64,000 nt of DNA from positions 1 to 64,000 of the forward strand of contig JAGASY010000109.1 of NCBI GenBank assembly GCA_017621515.1, in the 5' to 3' direction. The stretch's first letter is position 1; each line of letters opens with the position of its first letter. This document shows, in pieces, positions 36,060 to 44,929 of this stretch. The DNA comes from Bacteroidaceae bacterium. Lineage in GTDB: Bacteria; Bacteroidota; Bacteroidia; Bacteroidales; Bacteroidaceae. Made by a program: the position numbers and the translations under genes. Below the pieces are notes generated by a model. That model did no database searches, was not told the origin of the DNA, and saw only the letters and a list, made by a program, of their open reading frames with translations.

Positions 36060-36521
36060 ATGAACACTTTAAGTTTCAAGACCCATTTTGCTACTAAAGA
36101 GGAAGCAAAGAAAGAGTGGGTTGTCGTTGACGCAGAAGGTCAGGTTCTCGGACGTCTTAGTGCAAAGGTTGCGAAGATACTTCGCGGTAAGTACAAGCCT
36201 TGTTTCACACCAAATCAGGACTGTGGTGACAACGTGATTATCATCAATGCAGACAAGATTGTAGTGACAGGTAACAAGGCTACACAGAAAGAGTATATTA
36301 CTTTCTCAGGTTACCCAAGTGGTCAGCACAGAGTTACTTATGCAGACTTCACGAAGAGATATCAGGGTTATGAGAGAATTATCCGTCACGCTGTAAAGGG
36401 TATGCTCCCTAAGGGTCGTCTCGGTGCAAAAGTTCTCAAGAACCTTTATGTATATGTCGGAAGTGAGCACAAACATGAGGCACAAAGCCCTAAGACAATT
36501 GATATTAACCTGCTAAAATAA
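36060..36521 (+). CDS. rplM: 50S ribosomal protein L13
   Basis: 153 residues. Large-subunit protein needed early in assembly. Signatures include EWVVVDAEGQVLGRLSAKVA near the N-terminus and HAVKGMLPKGRLG, the family's conserved C-terminal motif. First gene of the rplM-rpsI pair, 7 bases before rpsI. Confidence 0.98.
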   Translation: MNTLSFKTHFATKEEAKKEWVVVDAEGQVLGRLSAKVAKILRGKYKPCFTPNQDCGDNVIIINADKIVVTGNKATQKEYITFSGYPSGQHRVTYADFTKRYQGYERIIRHAVKGMLPKGRLGAKVLKNLYVYVGSEHKHEAQSPKTIDINLLK

Positions 36522-36528
36522 TTAAAAT

Positions 36529-36915
36529 ATGGAAGTAATAAACGCATTGGGCCGCCGTAAGAGTGCTGTTGCGCGCATCTATATGACTGAAGGCACAGGA
36601 AAGATTACTATCAACAAGCGTGACCTTAAGGATTATTTTCCTTCTGAATTGATTCAGTTTGTTGTTAAGCAGCCGCTTAACCTTCTTAATGTGGCTGAGA
36701 AGTATGATATTAAGGTAAACCTCTATGGTGGCGGCTATACAGGACAGTCTCAGGCTCTTCGTCTGGCTATTGCACGCGCACTTGTAAAGGTAAATGCTGA
36801 GGACAAGAAGGCTCTTCGCGCAGAAGGATTCATTACTCGCGACTCACGTGTCGTTGAGCGTAAGAAGCCGGGACAGCCGAAGGCACGTCGTAAGTTCCAG
36901 TTCAGTAAGCGTTAA
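36529..36915 (+). CDS. rpsI: 30S ribosomal protein S9
   Basis: 128 residues. Small-subunit protein whose basic C-terminal tail reaches the P-site tRNA. NALGRRKSAVARIYM at the N-terminus, GGGYTGQSQALRLAIARAL in the middle and the terminal PKARRKFQFSKR are the family's hallmarks. Directly behind rplM. Confidence 0.98.
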   Translation: MEVINALGRRKSAVARIYMTEGTGKITINKRDLKDYFPSELIQFVVKQPLNLLNVAEKYDIKVNLYGGGYTGQSQALRLAIARALVKVNAEDKKALRAEGFITRDSRVVERKKPGQPKARRKFQFSKR

Positions 36916-37040
36916 TATTCGGGCATTATCACGGATATATCGTTTAGCATCTAAATCGCATCGACTTTCCCTCTATCTATATAGCAGGAGATTACTTTGC
37001 GGTTGGTTTTTAACTAAAACTAAAAAGAAAGTAAACATTA

Positions 37041-37060
37041 CTGCCGGATTTTGTTCCGGC
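37041..37060 (+). promoter_or_regulatory. Hairpin in front of rpsB
   Basis: GCCGGA (37043-37048) pairs with TCCGGC (37055-37060), 20 bases before the rpsB start. CTGCCGGATTT, which opens it, recurs in the tsf leader at 37932-37942. Confidence 0.4.
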
Positions 37061-37080
37061 GATTAAACAAAAGAATAAAT

Positions 37081-37905
37081 ATGTCAAGAACAAGTTTTGA
37101 TACATTGCTCGAAGCAGGTTGCCATTTTGGTCACCTCAAAAGAAAGTGGAATCCGGCTATGGCTCCTTATATCTTCATGGAGCGTAACGGCATACATATT
37201 ATCGACTTACACAAGACTGTTGCAAAGATTGACGTTGCAGCAGAAGCTCTCAAGCAGATTGCAAAGAGCGGAAAGAAAATCTTATTTGTTGCTACTAAGA
37301 AACAGGCTAAGGAAGTTGTTGCAGAGAAAGCTGCATCAATCACAATGCCTTACGTTATCGAGCGTTGGCCGGGCGGTATGCTTACCAACTTCCCTACAAT
37401 CCGTAAGGCTGTAAAGAAAATGGCTAATATCGACAAGCTCATTGCTGACGGTACATACGACAAGCTTTCAAAGCGTGAGAACTTGCAGATTCGTCGTAAG
37501 CGTGCAAAGCTTGAAAAGAACCTCGGTTCAATTGCTGACCTTTCACGTCTGCCGGCTGCATTGTTCGTTGTTGACGTAATGAAGGAAAACATTGCTGTTC
37601 GTGAGGCTAACCGTCTCGGTATTCCTGTTTTCGGTATCGTGGATACAAACTCAAATCCAAATAATATCGACTTCGTTATCCCTGCAAACGATGACGCAAC
37701 TAAGTCTATCGAAATCATCATGGACGCTTGCTGCTCTGCTATTGCTGAGGGTATAGAGGAACGTAAGGCTGAGAAGGTTGATATGGAAGCTGCTGGCGAA
37801 GGCGAGGCAAAGCCACGCAGAAACCGTAGCAAGGCACGTGCTGAAAAGCAGGTTGACGCTCCGGCTGTAGAGGCTGAAACAAAGGAAGAAGAAGTAAACG
37901 AATAA
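37081..37905 (+). CDS. rpsB: 30S ribosomal protein S2
   Basis: 274 residues from the ATG at 37081 (MSRTSFDTLLEAG). Small-subunit protein bound near the neck, added late in assembly. GCHFGHLKRKWNPAM, WPGGMLTNFPTI and DTNSNPNNIDFVIPANDDA are conserved. The last 45 residues are a charged Ala/Glu/Lys extension, common in Bacteroidetes S2. Forms the usual rpsB-tsf pair. Confidence 0.98.
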   Translation: MSRTSFDTLLEAGCHFGHLKRKWNPAMAPYIFMERNGIHIIDLHKTVAKIDVAAEALKQIAKSGKKILFVATKKQAKEVVAEKAASITMPYVIERWPGGMLTNFPTIRKAVKKMANIDKLIADGTYDKLSKRENLQIRRKRAKLEKNLGSIADLSRLPAALFVVDVMKENIAVREANRLGIPVFGIVDTNSNPNNIDFVIPANDDATKSIEIIMDACCSAIAEGIEERKAEKVDMEAAGEGEAKPRRNRSKARAEKQVDAPAVEAETKEEEVNE

Positions 37906-37920
37906 TAAACGGGTGAGCCG

Positions 37921-37988
37921 GTTGACAAGCTGCCTGCCGGATTTCGGGCGATGCTTTTCCGCATTGTACCACGCAGCTGCTTGTCAAC
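37921..37988 (+). promoter_or_regulatory. Structured rpsB-tsf intergenic element
   Basis: GTTGACAAGC (37921-37930) pairs perfectly with GCTTGTCAAC (37979-37988), enclosing further G/C-rich sequence. It could be a processing site or an attenuator that sets the S2 to EF-Ts ratio. Confidence 0.45.
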
Positions 37989-38018
37989 TTGTTTGCTTAT
38001 CTACTAAAAGAATAAACA

Positions 38019-39011
38019 ATGGCTATTACATTAACAGAAATCAATAAACTCCGTCAGAAGACACAGGCTGGTCTTATGGACTGTAAGAAAGCTCTTACAG
38101 AGGCTAACGGAGATATGGAGGCTGCAATGGAAATCCTTCGCAAGAAGGGACAGCTTGTGGCTGCAAAGCGTTCTGACCGTGAGGCTGCTGAAGGCTGTGT
38201 ACTTGCTAAGGTAGATGGCAACTTCGGTGTAATGATTGCTCTTAAGTGTGAGACTGACTTCGTTGCAAAGAATGCAGACTTCGTGGCACTTGCAAACACT
38301 ATCATCGATGCTGCTTTGGTAAACAAGTGCAAAACTCTCGATGAAGTTAAGGCACTTGTTATCGATGGCGCAACAGTGGCTGACGCTGTAGTAAACCGTT
38401 CTGGTGTTACTGGCGAGAAGATGGAGCTTGACGGTTATGCAACAGTGGAAGGTGAGCAGGTTATCGCTTACAACCACATGAACGGCAACTTCCTTTGCGC
38501 TCTTGTAGCTCTCAACAAGGCTGCTGATGGTGCGGTAGGCAAGAATGTGGCTATGCAGATTGCTGCTATGTCTCCGATTGCACTCGATGAGTCTGCTATC
38601 TCTGATGAGGCTAAGGCTGCAGAGCTGAAGTCTATCATTGAGAAGACTAAGGAAGACGAAGTGAAGAAGGCTGTTGAAGTGGCTATCAAGAAGGCTGGTA
38701 TCAACCCTAACCATGTTGATAGCGAAGATCATATCACATCTAATACAACAAAAGGCTATATCACTGAGGAACAGGCTAATCAGGCACGCGAGATTATTGC
38801 AACTGTAAGTGTTTCTGCACGTGAGAGTCTCAACGATAAGAAGATTGAGATGATTGCACAGGGACGTCTCAATAAGTACTATAAGGAGGTTTGCCTTCTT
38901 AATCAGGCTTATATCGATGACAGCAAGGTGTCTGTTGCTCAGTATCTCCAGAGCGTTGACAAGGACCTTACTGTTACTGATTTCAAGCGTTATACACTTC
39001 GCGCAGAGTAA
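38019..39011 (+). CDS. tsf: Elongation factor Ts
   Basis: 330 residues. Exchanges GDP for GTP on EF-Tu. The N-terminal signature LRQKTQAGLMDCKKAL (12-27), then RSDREAAEG, and the core with CETDFVAKN (residues about 78-86) are typical. The region after about 215 is longer than in E. coli, as in other Bacteroidales. Confidence 0.97.
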   Translation: MAITLTEINKLRQKTQAGLMDCKKALTEANGDMEAAMEILRKKGQLVAAKRSDREAAEGCVLAKVDGNFGVMIALKCETDFVAKNADFVALANTIIDAALVNKCKTLDEVKALVIDGATVADAVVNRSGVTGEKMELDGYATVEGEQVIAYNHMNGNFLCALVALNKAADGAVGKNVAMQIAAMSPIALDESAISDEAKAAELKSIIEKTKEDEVKKAVEVAIKKAGINPNHVDSEDHITSNTTKGYITEEQANQAREIIATVSVSARESLNDKKIEMIAQGRLNKYYKEVCLLNQAYIDDSKVSVAQYLQSVDKDLTVTDFKRYTLRAE

Positions 39012-39073
39012 TTTCCTGCGTATGAGCCATGTGTGGCTTTATGTCGGAATTTTCAGTTCATATTATAAAGAGA

Positions 39074-39101
39074 GGGGATGCTCATTCGGCATCCCCCTTT
39101 T
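39074..39101 (+). terminator. Terminator of rpsB-tsf
   Basis: GGGGATGC (39074-39081) and GCATCCCC (39089-39096) followed by CTTTTT. Confidence 0.85.
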
Positions 39102-39265
39102 TGCATTATGAAGAAATCCTGTTTGTGTGAGTCGCATTTTGTGTAATATTGACGCTTTTATGTAGGGTGACGAATGCCTTGTCTCTTTTCTTTGTGTGTT
39201 TTCATATAATAATGCAGGATTTTCTCTGACTAAAAATGTCTGATATATAAATATTTCTTGATTTT

Positions 39266-39298
39266 ATTGCTCTTTATAAAATAAAAACCTTATTTTTG
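39266..39298 (+). promoter_or_regulatory. Promoter of the OmpA-family gene
   Basis: ATTG (39266-39269), 21 bases, TATTTTTG (39291-39298). The start codon is at 39507, which leaves an unusually long leader of about 200 bases with no reading frame of note. Confidence 0.5.
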
Positions 39299-39506
39299 CA
39301 CTAATTTTCAAAATAAGACGGCATTTAATAAACTTTGATATGAAAGTGCGGATAATTTGATATAGAGTTGTGTCATTGCCGTTTGTTTGGAGAAAGGGGA
39401 CAATTAAATATAAATGGATATGCTGTGAACATAATCGTTTTATAATTGTTCTTTATGTATAGTATTGAAAATAATTGGAATTATTGTTTTATTTAAAAAA
39501 GTATTT

Positions 39507-40655
39507 ATGAAAAAGTTAATGATTGCGCTGGCTTTTGCCGGTCTGGGTACTGCTGCTAATGCACAGACTACCTCAATTGAAACTCCTTCAAAGTACACTG
39601 TTGCTACAAACTCATTCTGGAGCAACTGGTATATCCAAGTTGGTGTTGACATGTCATTACAGAATCCTTATGGCAAGGATTTCGCTGATGTTTTCCCTAA
39701 CGGAAAATCTTTCGGTGCAAATCTTGCTATTGGAAAGTGGTTTACTCCGGGTATCGGTGTTCGCGGTAAGGTGAATTGGGAGAATGGTCTTCTTCAGGCA
39801 AACCGTCCTCATAATTTCTGGACTGCAGACGGTGACAAGGGTGGATACCTTGGCATATACTTCGATACTCAGTTCAATCTCAGCAACCTGTTCTGCGGTT
39901 ACAATGAAAATCGTGTATGGAATTTGATTGCATATCCTCGTATGGGAGTTATCCGCAACTATGAGAACGGTAACTATACTCCGGCTCTTGGTGTAGGTCT
40001 TGAAAATACATGGAAGGTGAGCAAGCTTGTCAATATCTATCTTGATGCTGCATACACATTCACAACTGGTGGTTATTCTGTAGTTGATAACGACCGCAGC
40101 AGCACACATACAAACGGTATTCTTTCTGTTGACCTTGGTGTTCAGTTCAACCTCGGAAAGAGCAACTGGACAAAGGCTGTATCTGTAGATGCTTACAATG
40201 CACTTGCTGCTTCAAGCGAAGAGGCTCTTGCTAAGCTTCGTTCGGACCTCGATGCAGAGCGCAGAAGAAACAAGGACCTTCAGGCTCAGCTTGCTAAGGC
40301 TCCTAAGAACACAGCTGCTGCAACTCAGACTGTAATTGCAAGTGCTGCTTCTTCTGTATTCTTCAACATCAATTCTTCTAAGATTGTTTCTAAGAAGGAT
40401 CTTATCAACCTTGAGGCTGTGGCTGCTGCTGCAAAGAACTCTAATGCCAAGGTTGTCGTAACAGGTACAGCTGATAGCAAGACTGGTTCTTCTGCTTACA
40501 ACCAGAAGCTTTCTGAGGCTCGTGCTAAGGCTGTGGCTGATGAACTCGTTAACTTGGGTGTTAGCCGCGATAAGATCGAAGTTAAGGGTATTGGTGGTGT
40601 TAATGACGTAACTCCGTATAACCTTAACCGTCGTGCAATCGTTGAGTTGAGATAA
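39507..40655 (+). CDS. OmpA-family outer-membrane protein
   Basis: 382 residues from the ATG at 39507 (MKKLMIALAFAGLGTAANAQ, signal peptide). An N-terminal beta-barrel of about 210 residues is followed by a short coiled linker (EEALAKLRSDLDAERRRNKD) and an OmpA-type peptidoglycan-binding domain at the C-terminus (about 265-382, with KVVVTGTADSKTGS, LSEARAKAVADEL and NLNRRAIVEL). It links the outer membrane to the cell wall. Highly biased codon use and its own terminator suggest strong expression. Confidence 0.93.
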   Translation: MKKLMIALAFAGLGTAANAQTTSIETPSKYTVATNSFWSNWYIQVGVDMSLQNPYGKDFADVFPNGKSFGANLAIGKWFTPGIGVRGKVNWENGLLQANRPHNFWTADGDKGGYLGIYFDTQFNLSNLFCGYNENRVWNLIAYPRMGVIRNYENGNYTPALGVGLENTWKVSKLVNIYLDAAYTFTTGGYSVVDNDRSSTHTNGILSVDLGVQFNLGKSNWTKAVSVDAYNALAASSEEALAKLRSDLDAERRRNKDLQAQLAKAPKNTAAATQTVIASAASSVFFNINSSKIVSKKDLINLEAVAAAAKNSNAKVVVTGTADSKTGSSAYNQKLSEARAKAVADELVNLGVSRDKIEVKGIGGVNDVTPYNLNRRAIVELR

Positions 40656-40719
40656 TTAAGCATGTGAGAAAGTAAGGTAGTATGGTCTTCATACCGATTT
40701 ACTGACTCGCTAATAATAT

Positions 40720-40757
40720 AAGTCGTCTGGCTCTTTTTTGAGTCAGACGACTTTTTT
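40720..40757 (+). terminator. Terminator of the OmpA-family gene
   Basis: AAGTCGTCTGGCTC (40720-40733) and GAGTCAGACGACTT (40740-40753), 13 of 14 pairs, then T6. Confidence 0.85.
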
Positions 40758-40801
40758 CGGCTGTTTTTTTACCTGTCTTGTAAAAAATATATTGAAAATC
40801 T

Positions 40802-40832
40802 TTTGCTGTAATATAAAAAAAGTGTACCTTTG
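40802..40832 (+). promoter_or_regulatory. Promoter of the tRNA cluster
   Basis: TTTG (40802-40805), 19 bases, TACCTTTG (40825-40832), an exact consensus fit. The first tRNA begins 52 bases later. Confidence 0.75.
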
Positions 40833-40884
40833 CAACGCTTTAGAAAAAGGGCTTGGCGGAGTTCCTGTAAAAAGAGCTTTATGA

Positions 40885-40957
40885 CGGGGTATAGCGCAGT
40901 TGGTAGCGTTCCTGGTTTGGGACCAGGCGGTCGCGTGTTCGAGTCACGCTGCCCCGA
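40885..40957 (+). tRNA. tRNA-Pro (anticodon TGG)
   Basis: Acceptor stem CGGGGTA (40885-40891) pairs with TGCCCCG (40950-40956). Anticodon loop TTTGGGA in stem CCTGG/CCAGG. TTCGAGTC in the T loop. CCA is not encoded. Identical in sequence to the next copy. Confidence 0.97.
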
Positions 40958-41000
40958 CATATTAGCATAGTGATAGTGCCAAGTTAACGTCAGAGGCATC

Positions 41001-41073
41001 CGGGGTATAGCGCAGTTGGTAGCGTTCCTGGTTTGGGACCAGGCGGTCGCGTGTTCGAGTCACGCTGCCCCGA
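41001..41073 (+). tRNA. tRNA-Pro (anticodon TGG), second copy
   Basis: Exact duplicate of the preceding tRNA gene, 43 bases downstream. A tandem duplication within one transcript. Confidence 0.97.
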
Positions 41074-41083
41074 CAAAATTCAA

Positions 41084-41158
41084 GGGTGTTTAGCTCAGCT
41101 GGTTCAGAGCATCTGCCTTACAAGCAGAGGGTCGGCGGTTCGAATCCGTCAACACCCA
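41084..41158 (+). tRNA. tRNA-Val (anticodon TAC)
   Basis: Acceptor GGGTGTT (41084-41090) with AACACCC (41151-41157). Anticodon loop CTTACAA in stem TCTGC/GCAGA; T loop GTTCGAATC. 75 bases, no encoded CCA. Confidence 0.97.
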
Positions 41159-41166
41159 CTATAATA

Positions 41167-41205
41167 AGAGTGGATTAGATGTAAATCTGGTTCACTCTTT
41201 TTTTT
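41167..41205 (+). terminator. Terminator of the tRNA cluster
   Basis: AGAGTGGATTAGAT (41167-41180) pairs, with three G-U pairs, with ATCTGGTTCACTCT (41185-41198), then T8. Confidence 0.8.
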
Positions 41206-41616
41206 GTAAGATGTTAGGTAAGCCTTGTGGGTGTGGATATGTCTTTCTTTGTTGTGGGCAGCGGATTTTGATGTGGTTGCAGCTTGGCATAAATTTGGAA
41301 GTAAATCTTTTGAAAACTATTGATGCTTTCGGCTCTTTGAGTGGTGGACCCAACCTTTTCTACTGGTGTAGGCTGAAGTGAACTTCTGCTTAATATCGCG
41401 CTTCAAGGAGGGAAAAAATCAGTTGTCTGCCGTGTTTTGTTCAAATCTGTATATGGGCAAAATAAAATGAATGTTAATTTAGTGTTAAATGTATTAGGTT
41501 TTAGGTGTTGTTGGATATAAATACTTAAATTTGCCGAAAAATAGAGCGTATTGGTGGAGGATTAAAAGGGGATTTGCTTCCACGTAGAATGAAGTATTTG
41601 TGTAAATCCCTTGTAG
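41206..41616 (+). other. Gene-free stretch before the YjbH-like pair
   Basis: No credible gene. TAAATTTG at 41526-41533 fits the -7 consensus and is the probable promoter region for 41617-43582; the -33 box is not clear. Confidence 0.4.
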
Positions 41617-42372
41617 ATGTGTAAGATAAGAGTGAAGGATTGTAGCTTTTTTTGTTTGGAATTGTATATAAAAACAGTTTTAATAACGATTGCAATGTTT
41701 GCTGCATGTTCGATATGCAGAGCACAACAGTTGTTGGGGACTTCGGGATTAATGAATGTTCCTACTGCTGAAATGTATGCTTCGGGGACATTCAAGGGAG
41801 GTGCAAGTCTTGTGCAGAAAGAATTGCTTTCTGATAGATTCAACTATAACACCGGCATATATTATATCGATTTTACTCCTTTTTCATTCATGGAAATAAC
41901 TTTTAGAGAAACTTTGTTGAAAACTCGCAAAGGAGATAAAACGGGGTTCTATCAGCAGGATAGATCTACGACTTTACGTTTGCGTCCACTCAAAGAGAAA
42001 GAGGGGCGGTGGTTTCCTTCTGTTGTACTTGGAGTGAATGATATATATTCTGATCATGGTGCCAGTAACTATGCTGCGGTTTATGGAGTTGTTACCAAGA
42101 ACTTACTTCTTGGAAAGGTTGGGACGCTGGATGTGACCGCTGGGTTTGCAAAGGCTTTTGATGAAGGTGATGCGTATGACGGAGTACTTGGCGGAGTTCG
42201 TTTTACACCTGCTGCAGTGAAGAATGCGAGTGTTATGGCAGAGTATGATACGCGTGGTTTTAATATAGGTGCGTCAGTTCTTCTGTTTAAGCATCTTAAT
42301 CTGATGTGTTTTACTCGTGAGTTTACCGGTGTGTGTGCCGGAATTAGCTATCAATATACAATAAGATATTAG
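41617..42372 (+). CDS. YjbH-like outer-membrane protein, N-terminal half
   Basis: 251 residues with a hydrophobic export signal ending near CRAQQ. QLLGTSGLMNVPTAEM is the typical opening of the YjbH/GfcD exopolysaccharide family (G-x-x-G-L-x-x-x-P-T-A). The following strands alternate like a beta-barrel (FMEITFRET, RSTTLRLRPL, GGVRFTPA). In proteobacteria YjbH is one long protein that helps secrete exopolysaccharide; here only its first part is present and the next gene supplies the rest. The ATG at 41617 precedes a long signal region; TTG inside could be the real start. Confidence 0.75.
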   Translation: MCKIRVKDCSFFCLELYIKTVLITIAMFAACSICRAQQLLGTSGLMNVPTAEMYASGTFKGGASLVQKELLSDRFNYNTGIYYIDFTPFSFMEITFRETLLKTRKGDKTGFYQQDRSTTLRLRPLKEKEGRWFPSVVLGVNDIYSDHGASNYAAVYGVVTKNLLLGKVGTLDVTAGFAKAFDEGDAYDGVLGGVRFTPAAVKNASVMAEYDTRGFNIGASVLLFKHLNLMCFTREFTGVCAGISYQYTIRY

Positions 42373-42376
42373 TTGC

Positions 42377-43582
42377 ATGATATATAGATTGATAATCATA
42401 TTGGCATTTGTTCTGAATGTGGCAGTAGGCTATGCAGCGAATGATGCGATAGTTGATTCGGCTCATTCTTTGAAGGACATGGGCTTTGAGAATGTCAGGG
42501 TGAGGGTTGTTGATGGTGTGGTGTATGCTGCTGTGGAGGCAACAGCCTATCGTGGTACTTTTAGAGGGGCTGGTGTTGCTTTGAACAAACTTGCTGCCGA
42601 TTTTCCTGATGCGACAAGTTTTGAACTTGTCATCCTTGAATATAAAGTGCCGGAAGTTCATGTACATGCGGTAAAGGATTATGATAAGTGGACTGTTGGT
42701 GTTGATTATGCTGTTGGCAGTGTGATGGATAATTTGAAGATGGCGGAACAACAGGGTAGTTCGACTGGTAAAGTTGATGTGACATTTTATCCGATGGTTT
42801 CTATTGACAATCATCGTTTTGATAAGTTGTGCGAATATCTGGTATGTCTTGCACCTTCGTTTGAAACAACGCTATGGAAGGGAAATAGGGTGACTGTTCA
42901 GCCGATATTCCCTGTGGCGGGTAATGTGGCAAAAGGTAGTTCTGACACTTATGTACATTTGGGTGTGGCAAGTCTTCAACAGAGATTCCTGAACTCTGAT
43001 AGATGGTATGGCGATATTGCCGGAGGATTTTTTCTCTATGATAGGGTAGGAGCACATGCCAGACTCGGATATAAGGCAAATAAGAATTTGGGCTTAACTC
43101 TGCAATTGGGATTGACAGGGGATGCGTATGTAGATGGTGATGGATACAATGTATCTAAGCCGGACAGATTCAATTTTATGCTGAAAGCAGATTATTATGA
43201 ACCGAACACAAGACTACAGTGCAGTCTTTCTGCCGGGCGATTTGTGTACGGTGATTATGGTGCCAGACTTGATTGTACGCGTCATTTTGGTGAATATGCA
43301 ATAGGGCTTTATGGAATACTTACCGGTGGAGAGCATAATGCGGGTTTCCATTTTGCAATTCCGTTCGGAGGGCGAAGCCAAAAAAGAAAGGGTGCATTGC
43401 GCTTGCGTCTGCCTCAGTATTTTGACTGGGAATATAGCATGGTTTCATACTATAAATATTCTTTTGAGAAGATGGGACAGGAATATGAGGATCGTCCAGA
43501 TAAGAATCGCTCGGCGCATTATTGGCAAGCCAGGTACATTGAACAATATCTGCAAAAGTTCTTGGATGGACAGATGAAATAA
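42377..43582 (+). CDS. YjbH-like outer-membrane protein, C-terminal half
   Basis: 401 residues with its own signal peptide (MIYRLIIILAFVLNVAVGYA), starting 4 bases after the previous stop. A small alpha/beta part (about 25-105) is followed by barrel-like strands. YGDYGARLDCTRHFGEYAIG and the late LRLPQYFDWEYSMVSYY match the second half of YjbH proteins. Because each half has its own signal peptide, the split is an arrangement of genes and not a sequencing frameshift. Both halves should meet in the outer membrane. Confidence 0.72.
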   Translation: MIYRLIIILAFVLNVAVGYAANDAIVDSAHSLKDMGFENVRVRVVDGVVYAAVEATAYRGTFRGAGVALNKLAADFPDATSFELVILEYKVPEVHVHAVKDYDKWTVGVDYAVGSVMDNLKMAEQQGSSTGKVDVTFYPMVSIDNHRFDKLCEYLVCLAPSFETTLWKGNRVTVQPIFPVAGNVAKGSSDTYVHLGVASLQQRFLNSDRWYGDIAGGFFLYDRVGAHARLGYKANKNLGLTLQLGLTGDAYVDGDGYNVSKPDRFNFMLKADYYEPNTRLQCSLSAGRFVYGDYGARLDCTRHFGEYAIGLYGILTGGEHNAGFHFAIPFGGRSQKRKGALRLRLPQYFDWEYSMVSYYKYSFEKMGQEYEDRPDKNRSAHYWQARYIEQYLQKFLDGQMK

Positions 43583-43644
43583 TATGATTGGTTAAATGTG
43601 GATTAGAGTTAAATTTTTTATATTATCAACAAATTCAAAATGTT

Positions 43645-44751
43645 ATGAGAAAAATTAATTTTCTTTTTGGAGTTCTTGCTGTAGCAGCAACTGGACTCTT
43701 GAGTTCTTGCGATTGGAGTGATAACGATGAGGATCCAAATGTGATAGTACCTTCTTTGGGAGGAAACACATTGGTTGTAAATGCTAATGTTAATGCTTCA
43801 TTTAAAGTTGAAGGTCAGACACCACAGAATGGAACTACAGCAACATTCGCAGTTTCTGGCGATAAGGCTATTGTTGAAGTTTCAGCAGCTGGCTATTTGA
43901 CACAGAATGTAGAAGTAAACTTCGGTGAGAACACCATGATGAACGTAGATGTTCAGTTGGTAAAGGCTTCTACTAATGCGAAGACACAGGAAGAAGCTAA
44001 GAATGGTACACTGGTAGAGAATGACGAAGCGAATCAGGATGCTACAGATATTGAAGCTTCAATTTCAGTTCCTGCTAATGTAGAAATCTCAAATGTAGAA
44101 GCTACTGCTCTTTTCAGCGTTGTTGCATTTACTCCAGCTGCAGTTGGTGCTCAGAATGTAAATCAGGGCGCGGAAGTTTCTGTTCCTGCTTTGTCTCTTA
44201 ATTGTGAACCTTCTGGAGCAAAATTTGATGGCGCGCCTGTAACTCTGACAGCTACAGCTGCTGATGCAGCAGGTTGTTTGGTTGCTTGTGTAAATGGAGG
44301 CGAATCTGTAAATGCTACTGTAAACGGAAACTCTGTGTCAGCTAAAGTTACTCATTTCTCAGTATGGTCATTCGTCTTGAAGGCAACAGTTGAGAATGTT
44401 CAGTCTGGAGAAGATGTAATCAAGAAGGGTTCTGTTCTTTTGTCTAATGGCAAGAGCACTATTTCTTACACTCAGAAGTTTGGTTTTGAAGCATCAGATG
44501 TTCAGAATGGTGGCTTGATTTCTAACTTCCTTGTTAATCAGTTTGGTAAGGCAGGTAGCATTAACAAGTCTGTTGAAATCTCTGCTGACAAGGCTGGTTC
44601 TGCTGACTATACTGTAAAGCAGAATGTGAAGACTTATACATTCAAATCTGGTGACAGAAGATTTATTGCAAAGGTTTATGGTAAAGTAACTGTAACAATC
44701 GACCGCAAAACAACTGATACATCTGGTCACTCAGGTGGTACAGGTAAATAA
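43645..44751 (+). CDS. DUF3869-type lipoprotein
   Basis: 368 residues from the ATG at 43645 (MRKINFLFGVLAVAATGLLSSC), with the lipidated Cys in LSSC followed by Asp, Trp, Ser, Asp. The first domain (about 35-115) resembles a carboxypeptidase-regulatory-like beta sandwich (VNANVNASFKVEGQTPQNGT, AAGYLTQNVEVNFG). The rest is beta-rich and fits DUF3869 of Bacteroidales. Codon use is like that of well-expressed genes. Location behind the YjbH-like pair hints at an envelope role; function unknown. Confidence 0.75.
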   Translation: MRKINFLFGVLAVAATGLLSSCDWSDNDEDPNVIVPSLGGNTLVVNANVNASFKVEGQTPQNGTTATFAVSGDKAIVEVSAAGYLTQNVEVNFGENTMMNVDVQLVKASTNAKTQEEAKNGTLVENDEANQDATDIEASISVPANVEISNVEATALFSVVAFTPAAVGAQNVNQGAEVSVPALSLNCEPSGAKFDGAPVTLTATAADAAGCLVACVNGGESVNATVNGNSVSAKVTHFSVWSFVLKATVENVQSGEDVIKKGSVLLSNGKSTISYTQKFGFEASDVQNGGLISNFLVNQFGKAGSINKSVEISADKAGSADYTVKQNVKTYTFKSGDRRFIAKVYGKVTVTIDRKTTDTSGHSGGTGK

Positions 44752-44929
44752 TATTTCCGACTACTTTAGAGACTTCATAAAGTCTTTGCGAAAATAGAGA
44801 AAGGGAGGGGTATGCTATAAAGCGTATCTCTCCTTTCTCTATATATGGATATTTTGATTTTATTTGTATGGATATTTCGGTAGAAGATGATAAAATGTTA
44901 TTTTTGCAATATAATAAAGATTGGCATTT

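Noticed and set aside
37350-37964. 204-residue frame on the minus strand
   Set aside because: Antisense to rpsB; an artefact of its strong codon bias.
40769-40999. Small frame over the first tRNA-Pro
   Set aside because: Overlaps the tRNA promoter and gene; its residues resemble a common mis-annotation of antisense tRNA.
42372-42377. Frameshift joining the two YjbH-like genes
   Set aside because: The second protein begins with its own signal peptide and start codon, so two separate genes are more likely.
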